DNA from: DASYVD01 sp050693035 | Lineage (GTDB): Bacteria > Actinomycetota > UBA4738 > CALAEC01 | NCBI GenBank assembly: GCA_050693035.1 | Contig: JBOGWB010000076.1 | Location: forward strand, 62,001 to 126,000 | DNA length: 64,000 nucleotides | Reading direction: 5' to 3' | In this document: positions 55,935-62,876 of the stretch, piece by piece | Position numbering within the stretch: position 1 is the first letter of the stretch | Layout: every line of letters starts with the position of its first letter | Notes under the pieces: generated by a model | What the model was told of the DNA's origin: nothing | What the model saw: the letters and a program-made list of their open reading frames with translations, nothing else | Database searches by the model: none | Position numbers and translations under genes: made by a program

Positions 55935-56009
55935 AGCCGGAGGTGGGATTCGAACCCACGACCCCACGATTACGAATCGTGTGCTCTGACCGAACTGAGC
56001 TACTCCGGC
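55935..56009 (-). tRNA. tRNA-Thr (anticodon CGU)
   Basis: 75-base cloverleaf on the minus strand: acceptor GCCGGAG/CTCCGGC, D arm GCTC/GAGC, anticodon stem CACGA/TCGTG with loop TTCGTAA (anticodon CGT), T arm GTGGG-TTCGAAT-CCCAC, discriminator T. CCA is encoded (55932-55934). It is the second threonine tRNA in the window and the apparent target of the adjacent mini-element. Confidence 0.95.
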
Positions 56010-56041
56010 GGAGGTGAGCAGGCGCGTGAGGCCCGTCTCCC

Positions 56042-57226
56042 CTAGTCCTCGGCGATTGTAGCAACGGCCGGAGCGGCCTCAGCGATGCGGAGGAACACCC
56101 GCTCCAGGATCAGCCGGGTGTTGAGGTTGGTCTCGTCGGCCAGGTCCGCGCGGGCCGCCTCCAGTGCCTCGATGGCCGCCGCGGCCCGGGCCGCGTCGAC
56201 GGCTCCCGGCGCGAGGTCGAGGTTGATGGCCCACTCCCGGTCCCCTCCCGCCGCCGCGAGCAGCGCGTCCCGGAACCAGGACTCCACCGCCAGCAGCGAC
56301 CAGTCCAAGAAGTCCCGCTCGGCCCGCCGCTCCGCGCGCTGGTGCCGCTCCTTGAGCCGCCGAACCAGCGACTTGCTCTCCTCGAACGGCCGGCCGGTCT
56401 CGGGGTCGAGGTACGGCGATAGGTCCTCCTCCACCCGTCCGGCCAGCCGCTTGCGGTACGCGGCCGCTTCCGCCGCCAGGCGATCGGCGGCATCCAGCGC
56501 GCCGGCGGGCCCTTTCGCCGCGAGAGCCAGGGCTTCGAGCGCGGCGTCCCGGAAGGCCAGCCCCTCCGGGTCCCGGGCCACCCGCCGAGCGCGGCCCAGG
56601 TTCCCCCCGGCCAGGCGGGCGGTGAGGCGGGCCCGACGCTCGTCGATCCCCTCGGCCACCAGCGTCTCCACCACGAACGCTTCGGCCAGGGGCCGGAACG
56701 TCACCGTCTGGCACCGGGACCGGATCGTATCGGGCAGCTCGTGCGGACGGGCGGAGGAAAGGATGAAGACCGTGTCCGCGGCGGGCTCCTCGACGGTCTT
56801 GAGGAGCACGTCGGCAGCCTCCTCCGTCATCCGGTCGGCCTCTTCGATGCGGAACACCTTCCGGCCGGGCTCGAGCGGAGTCAGCGCGGCCCTGCCGACC
56901 AGCCACCGGGCGGTGCCGTACTCGTCGGCGCCATGGCCCACGCGGATGTCGCGTCCCTCCGGCTCGACCACGGCCACGTTCGGATGCCGGTCCTCGAGTG
57001 ACAGCCTGCAGTTCCGGCACTCACCGCATCCGCCCCGGTCGCACAGGAGGGCCGCGGCGAAGGCCCTGGCCGCCAGCTGCTTCCCTCCTCCCTCCGGACC
57101 GGCGAAGAGGTACGCGTGGGCCGGCCGTTCCGCCGCCCGCTCGAGGAACGTGACGGCCTCCGGTTGACCGGGAACCGCGCGCAGCACCGGCACAGGTCGC
57201 CCCTCGGCCGGCACCTCTCCGCTCAC
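56042..57226 (-). CDS. holB: DNA polymerase III delta prime subunit HolB
   Basis: 394 residues, clamp-loader ATPase. Opening RAVPGQPEAVTFLERAAERPAHAYLFAGPEGGGKQLAARAFA holds the P-loop (GPEGGGKQ, about residue 42), the Zn site CDRGGCGECRNC (about 62-73), RVFRIEEADRMTEEAADVLLKTVEEP (Walker B region, about 124) and the SRC-type sensor VFILSSARPHELPDTIRSRCQ (about 155-175). The C-terminal 190 residues form the collar domain. It overlaps the tmk stop by 4 bases, so topA-tmk-holB form one unit; tRNA-Thr lies just after. Confidence 0.93.
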   Translation of the reverse strand: MSGEVPAEGRPVPVLRAVPGQPEAVTFLERAAERPAHAYLFAGPEGGGKQLAARAFAAALLCDRGGCGECRNCRLSLEDRHPNVAVVEPEGRDIRVGHGADEYGTARWLVGRAALTPLEPGRKVFRIEEADRMTEEAADVLLKTVEEPAADTVFILSSARPHELPDTIRSRCQTVTFRPLAEAFVVETLVAEGIDERRARLTARLAGGNLGRARRVARDPEGLAFRDAALEALALAAKGPAGALDAADRLAAEAAAYRKRLAGRVEEDLSPYLDPETGRPFEESKSLVRRLKERHQRAERRAERDFLDWSLLAVESWFRDALLAAAGGDREWAINLDLAPGAVDAARAAAAIEALEAARADLADETNLNTRLILERVFLRIAEAAPAVATIAED

Positions 57227-59235
57227 TCCTCCTCCTGGGTCTTCAGGAACTTCGTCAGCTCCTCCCGCACCCGCTTCTGCACGACGTCGGGCGCGTCACC
57301 CGCCTCGACGACCACGAACCGCTCGGGATGCTCGTCGGCGATGCGCAGGAACGCCTCGGCGACCCGGGCGAGGAACGCGGAGCCCTCCAGCTCGATGCGG
57401 TCCAGTTCCTCACCCACTCGGGCCAACCCTTCCACCGGCTCGACGTGGAGCAGGATGACCAGGTCCGGGAACAGGCCCTGCGTCGCCCACACGTTGAGCG
57501 CCAGGACGTCCTGCTCCGGGAGTCCTCGTCCCCCCGCCTGGTACGCCACCGAGGAGTCGATGTACCGGTCGCACAGGACGAGCTTCCCTTCCTCCAGCGC
57601 CGGCCGGATCACCGAGGACACGTGTTGCGCGCGGCTCGCCGCGAACAGCACCGCCTCCGCCCGGGCGTCGATGGGCCCGACGTCCTTGTCCAGAAGCAGG
57701 TGACGCAGCCGTTCCCCCAGCTCGGTGCCACCGGGCTCCCGGGTCACCAGGACCTCGTAGCCCTGCTGCTCGAGGAACTCCCGGGCCATCTTCATCTGCG
57801 TCCCCTTGCCCGCCCCCTCCACTCCCTCGAAGACGATGAACGCCCCGCGCCGCTCGAGCTTGCGGAGGCGCGGCCGGAGAGTCAACGGTCGCGGACGGGT
57901 GAGCCGGCTGATCCTGAGCCCCCGCCGCGAGAGGAACCCGCCGGCCAGGACGATGCCGGCGGAGATCCACAGCGCGAGCCGGGTCCCGGACAGGTCGAGG
58001 ACCTGTCCGCCCAGGCGCAGGTTGTAATCGGGGAGCAGCACGGCGAGCGCTGGGAATCCGGCCAGAGAGAGGAACAACCCCAGCCGGGACAGCATGGCCA
58101 GCGACCCGAAGGTGCGCCCTCGCAACTGGTCGGCCACGTTCTCCTGGAGGATCGTATAGCCGGTGACCCAGGCGACTCCGGCGCCCAGCCCGGTGACCAC
58201 GGTCATCAGGGCGGCCGCGGCGATGTTCGGCATCGCCGCCAGGACCACCAGGGTGGCCGCGGCGAACACGACGGCCAGCGGAAAGAGCGTCTCCCGCTCG
58301 ATCACCTTCGCGAACCGGCCGGCCGCGAGCATCCCCGTCCCCAGACCGAGGCCCACCGCGGTCACCAGGAGGCCCCATCCCTCCGAGCCCGCGCCGAGGG
58401 TAAGGCGGGCGAAGATCGGGCCCACGGCGATCACCGATCCCACTCCCGTGAAGCCGAACACGATGCCGATCGTCATGGCCCGGGCGAAGGGGTGGTTTCG
58501 GAGGAACCCGATCCCTTCCCTGAAGTCGGACAGGACACTGGTTGGCTCGAGTCCCTTCGCGTTCGCCTTCCTGCCGATCGAGCGGAGGTCGAGCCGCCAG
58601 ATCATCAGGGCGGAGAACACGAAGCTGAACGCGTTGAGCCAGAGCGCCAGGGCCTCCCCGGGGAACCGGACGTACTGGATCCGGCCCGAGAGCGCCGAGC
58701 CGAGCCCCGCAACCGCGGCGAACACGATTCCGCTGAGGGGGAGCGTCCCGTACGACGCGATGAGCCCCAGCGTGTTCGCGTTCAGGAGCTGACGGCGCGG
58801 CACCAGGTTCGGCAGGATCGCGTCCTTGGATGGGGCCCAGAGCAGCGAGAGGCATTCGATGGCGAACGACAGCGCGAAGATCGCCGGGAGGTTCTGGAGG
58901 AAGGGCATCGACCCGTACAGGGCGCCCCGGCCGACGTCGGCGATGATCATCAGTCGCTTGCGATCGAACCGGTCCACCAACACACCGGCGAAGGGACCGA
59001 ACAGCAGCGCCGGCAGGAGCCGGGCGAGCATCACGCCGGACACCGCGTAGCCGGCCCGACCGCCTCCCATCCGGGTCACCAGGGACACCACGGCCACGAA
59101 CCCCACCCAGTCCCCCAGGGAGGTGACGGCCATGGCCTGGAAGAGCCGAGAGAACGTCGGGAGGCGGAGAAGGTTCCTGAGGGTCGCGGGCTTGGTTCCC
59201 CTGAGGGCGGCGATCTCCTCCGCCGCGCTAGCCAC
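57223..59235 (-). CDS. tmk: MFS transporter-thymidylate kinase fusion
   Basis: 670 residues. Residues about 1-425 are a 12-helix MFS domain (LFQAMAVTSLGDWVGFVAVVSLV; GPFAGVLVDRFDRKRLMI loop). After a basic linker (LTRPRPLTLRPRLRKLERRG) comes a full dTMP kinase: P-loop FEGVEGAGKGTQ (about 465), REPGGTELGERLRHLL (about 495), DRYIDSSVAYQAGGRGL (about 555). The kinase makes dTDP. MFS-tmk fusions are known in Actinomycetota; the role of the membrane part is unclear. It overlaps topA by 8 bases and holB by 4, so the fusion is expressed with replication genes. Confidence 0.93.
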   Translation of the reverse strand: MASAAEEIAALRGTKPATLRNLLRLPTFSRLFQAMAVTSLGDWVGFVAVVSLVTRMGGGRAGYAVSGVMLARLLPALLFGPFAGVLVDRFDRKRLMIIADVGRGALYGSMPFLQNLPAIFALSFAIECLSLLWAPSKDAILPNLVPRRQLLNANTLGLIASYGTLPLSGIVFAAVAGLGSALSGRIQYVRFPGEALALWLNAFSFVFSALMIWRLDLRSIGRKANAKGLEPTSVLSDFREGIGFLRNHPFARAMTIGIVFGFTGVGSVIAVGPIFARLTLGAGSEGWGLLVTAVGLGLGTGMLAAGRFAKVIERETLFPLAVVFAAATLVVLAAMPNIAAAALMTVVTGLGAGVAWVTGYTILQENVADQLRGRTFGSLAMLSRLGLFLSLAGFPALAVLLPDYNLRLGGQVLDLSGTRLALWISAGIVLAGGFLSRRGLRISRLTRPRPLTLRPRLRKLERRGAFIVFEGVEGAGKGTQMKMAREFLEQQGYEVLVTREPGGTELGERLRHLLLDKDVGPIDARAEAVLFAASRAQHVSSVIRPALEEGKLVLCDRYIDSSVAYQAGGRGLPEQDVLALNVWATQGLFPDLVILLHVEPVEGLARVGEELDRIELEGSAFLARVAEAFLRIADEHPERFVVVEAGDAPDVVQKRVREELTKFLKTQEEE

Positions 59236-61519
59236 CGCTGGCCTTGGCCTCCGCCTTACTCTCCGAGGGGAGCACGGTTCCGCACGACGTGCACTTCGTT
59301 CCTTTGGCCGTGGACACCATCAAGCTGCCGCACTCCGGACAGGGCTCAGGGATCGGACGCTGGCCCACCGTGAAGTCGCACTCGGGATACCGGTTGCATC
59401 CGTAGAAGACCCGGTTGCCGCGCCGGGTTCGCTTCTGCACCAGCTCTCCCTCGCCGCACTGCGGGCAGCTCACCCCGGTCTTCCGCTCCTGCTTCTTGAC
59501 GTACTTGCAATCCGGATACCCGGAGCATCCCACGAACGGGCCGTACCGGCCCACCCGGCTGACGAGTGGCTTCCCGCATTCGGGACAGGCCTCACCTGTG
59601 GGCTCGGGCTCGGGGCGTTCTTGACCCTCCAGCGGGCGGGAGTAGTCGCAGTCCGGGAAGCGGCTACAGGAGATGAACCGGCCGTAGCGCCCGAGCTTCT
59701 TGACCAGGTTCCCCTGCTCGCACTTCGGGCACTGCTCGTCGATGGGCTCGGAGGTCACCTCGGCCTTGTCGATCTGCTCGTGGGCCTTCTCCATGAGCCG
59801 CTCGAAGGGGCCGTAGAACTCGTCGAGCACCTCCGCCCACCGCATGCGGCCCTCGGCGATCTCGTCCAGCTCCTCCTCCATCTTGGCCGTGAATGAGTAG
59901 TCCACGATCTCCGGGAACCACTCGACGAGGAGGTCCGTGACGACGTAGCCCACGTCGGTGGGAGTGAACCGTTTCTCCTCGAGCAAGACGTACTCCCGCT
60001 CGACCAGCGTGGAGATGGTGGGCGCATAGGTCGACGGCCGGCCGATCCCCAACTCCTCGAGCGTCTTCACCAGCGACGCCTCCGTGTACCGGGGAGGAGG
60101 CTGCGTGAAGTGCTGTTCCGGAAGGACTTCCAGCAGTCGGAGCGCCTGCTCTACGGTGAGCTCGGGCAGGCGGCTCTCGGTGTCTTCGTCCGTCGTGTCG
60201 TCACGGCCCTCGAAGTACACCCGGCGGAACCCGTCGAACTTCACCGTCTGGCCGGTGGCTCGCAGCAGGTAGCGGTCGGCGTCCGGAGCGACGGCCTCGA
60301 CATCCACCGACACTTGGTCGAAGAGTGCTTCGGCCATCTGCGACGCCACCGCGCGCTGCCAGATCAGCCGATACAGACGGCCCTGGTCCCGCCCGAGGTG
60401 CGCTCCGACGGCGTCGGGGAGCCGCGCGGCCTTGGTGGGTCGGATGGCCTCGTGCGCCTCTTGGGCCCGGGGCGACTTCTTCCGGTACCGGCGCGGCTTG
60501 TCCAGCGCGTACCGCGCCCCGTACTGCTCCTTCACCACAGCGGCCAACTCACGGAGGGCCGGTTCGGCCATGTGCACCGAATCGGTCCGCATGTACGTGA
60601 TGAGCCCGACCTGGCCCTCCCCGGGGAGCTCCACACCCTCGTACAGCTGCTGGGCGATGGTCATGGTCTTTCGAGAGCTGAAGCCGAGCTTCCGAGCGGC
60701 CTCCTGCTGGAGGGTGGACGTCGTGAACGGCGGGGCTGGACGGCGGCGCGCCTCCTTCTTCCTGACCTCGGCCACCCGATACGAAGCTCGCTCCAGGACC
60801 GTGGCGTGTTCGCGAGCCTCGTCCTCGGTGCGGAGCACCGTCCCCTTCTTGTCCGGATTGGCGGCCAGCTTCTGCTCGCCGATCTGGAACAGCCGGGCCG
60901 TGAAGGCATGCTCGTCGCCGTCAGGAGCCAGCCGGGCGTCGACCGACCAGTACTCCCGCTCCTGGAAGGCGTCACGCTCACGCTCCCGGTCGACGATGAG
61001 CCGCAGGGCCACGGACTGGACGCGGCCGGCGGACAGACCGGGCCGGATCTTCTTCCACAGGAGAGGGGAGATGTTGTAGCCGACGAGCCGGTCGAGGATC
61101 CGCCGAGCCTGCTGCGCCTCGACGAGATGGAGGTCGATGGCGCGCGGGTGGCGGAAGGCTCGCTTCACGGCGTCCTCGGTGATCTCAGTGAACGTGACGC
61201 GCTTTGCGGTCTGCGGATCGATCTTCAGGAGCTCCGCAACGTGGAACGCGATGGCCTCGCCCTCGCGGTCGAAGTCGGTGGCCAGCCAGACCGTGCCCGC
61301 CTTCTTGGCAGCCGACTGGAGTGCAGACACCGCCTTCTTCTTCTCTTCGGGCACCTCGTACTGCGGCTCGAAGCCACCCCCCGTGGCCACGCCGATCTTG
61401 CTCTTCGGCAGGTCGCGGACGTGACCCATCGAGGCCCGGACCGAATAATCCCGGCCGAGGTACCGCTCGAGCGTCTTCGCCTTGGTCGGCGACTCGACGA
61501 TGACGAGATTCTTTGCCAC
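59228..61519 (-). CDS. topA: DNA topoisomerase I TopA
   Basis: 763 residues, type IA. Toprim domain (NLVIVESPTKAKTLERYLG; ATDFDREGEAIAFH with the DxD-type metal site, about residue 80), active-site Tyr in GLITYMRTDSVHM (about 309), and four C-terminal zinc-ribbon units beginning CPKCEQGN, CPECGKPL, CPQCGEGE and CPECGSLM (about 595-750), the last one shortened. It relaxes negative supercoils. GTG at 61519 follows GGAAGCGGAA; a TTGACA (minus strand, 61553-61558) lies upstream but its -10 is unclear. The basic tail typical of mycobacterial TopA is absent. Confidence 0.96.
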   Translation of the reverse strand: MAKNLVIVESPTKAKTLERYLGRDYSVRASMGHVRDLPKSKIGVATGGGFEPQYEVPEEKKKAVSALQSAAKKAGTVWLATDFDREGEAIAFHVAELLKIDPQTAKRVTFTEITEDAVKRAFRHPRAIDLHLVEAQQARRILDRLVGYNISPLLWKKIRPGLSAGRVQSVALRLIVDRERERDAFQEREYWSVDARLAPDGDEHAFTARLFQIGEQKLAANPDKKGTVLRTEDEAREHATVLERASYRVAEVRKKEARRRPAPPFTTSTLQQEAARKLGFSSRKTMTIAQQLYEGVELPGEGQVGLITYMRTDSVHMAEPALRELAAVVKEQYGARYALDKPRRYRKKSPRAQEAHEAIRPTKAARLPDAVGAHLGRDQGRLYRLIWQRAVASQMAEALFDQVSVDVEAVAPDADRYLLRATGQTVKFDGFRRVYFEGRDDTTDEDTESRLPELTVEQALRLLEVLPEQHFTQPPPRYTEASLVKTLEELGIGRPSTYAPTISTLVEREYVLLEEKRFTPTDVGYVVTDLLVEWFPEIVDYSFTAKMEEELDEIAEGRMRWAEVLDEFYGPFERLMEKAHEQIDKAEVTSEPIDEQCPKCEQGNLVKKLGRYGRFISCSRFPDCDYSRPLEGQERPEPEPTGEACPECGKPLVSRVGRYGPFVGCSGYPDCKYVKKQERKTGVSCPQCGEGELVQKRTRRGNRVFYGCNRYPECDFTVGQRPIPEPCPECGSLMVSTAKGTKCTSCGTVLPSESKAEAKASGG

Positions 61520-61681
61520 GAGTTCCGCTTCCTATCTGTCTTGTGCGTCCATTGTCAACATGGTGTCCACGACTCTCGGCACCAACCGATCACGCCGGCC
61601 ATGGTATTCCCACTTTCCGACAAACCCGAGCAAGGGGGCCAGATACCTCTTCTTTCGTCCTCCTTCGTCGGTCTGATCCCC

Positions 61682-61690
61682 TGATACCCT
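61682..61690 (+). promoter_or_regulatory. Extended -10 TGATACCCT before dedA-like gene
   Basis: TG-A-TACCCT ends 9 bases before the GTG at 61700; no ribosome site is visible. The TACCCT hexamer is the same as before the lipoprotein gene at 5719. Confidence 0.42.
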
Positions 61691-61699
61691 GTCGTCCCC

Positions 61700-62320
61700 G
61701 TGTTCGAATGGCTTGAGCACTTCATCACCGAGGTCATCGGGGCATACGGGTACCTGGCCGTGTTCGTCCTGATGGTCCTGGAGTCCGCTCTGATCCCCAT
61801 CCCGTCGGAGATCACCATGGTGTTCGGGGGCTTCCTGGTGAACCGGGGGAGGCTGGACTTCTTCTGGACCGGGATGATCGGGTCGCTGGCCAACGTCCTC
61901 GGCTCGTGGCTCGCGTACTGGCTGGGCAGATATGGTGGTCGTCCGCTGGTCGAACGGTGGGGACGGTACGTCTTCATCCGCTCCCACGATCTCGACCGTG
62001 CGGAGGCGTGGTTCGCCGACCACGGCGAGGCCGCTGCCTTCTTCTCCCGGCTCATGCCGGTGGTCCGGACGTTCATCAGCCTGCCCGCGGGCGTGGCCGA
62101 GATGCCGTTCTGGAGGTTCACGATCTACACGTTCCTGGGATGCCTTCCCTGGACCTACGGGCTCACCGCGGCAGGCTACGTCCTCGGCGACCAGTGGCAT
62201 CTCGTCGAGCGATACGGGGCGCCCATCAGCTACGCCATCGCCGTGGGGCTCGCCGTGGTGATCGGCTGGTGGGTGTGGAAACGGGCCCGTGCCCGGCGCT
62301 CCGAGCAAGAACGCGCCTAG
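61700..62320 (+). CDS. DedA family membrane protein
   Basis: 206 residues with five or six helices. Family marks: YLAVFVLMVLESALIPIPSEITMVFGGFL (about residue 18-46, with the conserved Glu and Pro), GSLANVLGSWLAYWLGRYGG (about 60-78), FFSRLMPVVRTFISLPAGVAEMPFWRF (about 114-140, conserved Arg). DedA proteins are thought to flip or recycle lipid carriers such as undecaprenyl phosphate using the proton gradient. GTG start at 61700. Its TAG stop interlocks with the convergent HD-domain gene in CTAG. Confidence 0.93.
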   Translation: MFEWLEHFITEVIGAYGYLAVFVLMVLESALIPIPSEITMVFGGFLVNRGRLDFFWTGMIGSLANVLGSWLAYWLGRYGGRPLVERWGRYVFIRSHDLDRAEAWFADHGEAAAFFSRLMPVVRTFISLPAGVAEMPFWRFTIYTFLGCLPWTYGLTAAGYVLGDQWHLVERYGAPISYAIAVGLAVVIGWWVWKRARARRSEQERA

Positions 62321-62865
62321 CCCAGCTCGATCTCCGCGGCAACCTCCTGCAGCCCCTCGATCCCCAAGCCGATAAACTCTTCGAGCGACACGCCCAGCCC
62401 CCCCTCCACCTCCGTGATCTCCTCACGATTCACTCCCGGCGCGAACGCCTTCTCCTTCAGCTTCTTCTTCACCGATGAGACCTTCATCCCCCGAGCCTTC
62501 TCCGGCCGGACCAGTGCCGCCGCGACGAGCAGTCCCGCGACGGCGTCGGCATGGACGATGGCCTGGCTCATCCGGTCCGTGCGGTATTGCTCGTGGGCAT
62601 GTGCCAGAACGCCGTTCACCACGCGCTCGTCGACGTCCGCTTCTCGCAGCCACTCGGCGGCTTGGTACGCGTGACGGTCGGCATCGTCGTGGGTCTGGTC
62701 CTGGTCGAGGTCGTGGAACAGGCCCACCAAGCCCCAGATCTCCTCCTCCTCGCCGAAATGGCGCGCCAGGCGCCGCATCACGCCCTCGACGCTCACGAGA
62801 TGACGGACCGTGGTCTCCTTCTCTGCCTTGTCGCGTACCAGGGCCATCGCCTGCTCTCGATCCAT
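62317..62865 (-). CDS. HD-domain phosphohydrolase-like protein
   Basis: 182 residues. HD motif in VGLFHDLDQDQTHDD (His-Asp near residue 51), preceded by RHLVSVEGVMRRLARHFGEEEE (first His, about 22) and followed by VVNGVLAHAHEQY (about 82) and IVHADAVAGLLVAAAL (about 102). This is the HDIG-like family annotated as hydrolases of unknown substrate. ATG at 62865 has GGGGGGAG immediately upstream. It begins 11 bases after the permease gene stop and may share its message. Confidence 0.86.
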   Translation of the reverse strand: MDREQAMALVRDKAEKETTVRHLVSVEGVMRRLARHFGEEEEIWGLVGLFHDLDQDQTHDDADRHAYQAAEWLREADVDERVVNGVLAHAHEQYRTDRMSQAIVHADAVAGLLVAAALVRPEKARGMKVSSVKKKLKEKAFAPGVNREEITEVEGGLGVSLEEFIGLGIEGLQEVAAEIELG

Positions 62866-62876
62866 CGGACTCCCCC

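Larger units (their letters stand above)
54835..55962. mobile_element. Putative tRNA-targeted mini-element or island remnant
   Basis: About 1.1 kb lies between the intact tRNA-Thr(CGU) 3' end and the second copy of that 3' end, in the same orientation, exactly as after site-specific integration at a tRNA. Inside are an HTH-like gene, several palindromes, and a Tat-exported Cys-rich protein; no integrase is present. It also splits topA-tmk-holB from the tilS array. A remnant left after loss of the integrase, or an element mobilised in trans, would explain it. Confidence 0.45.
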
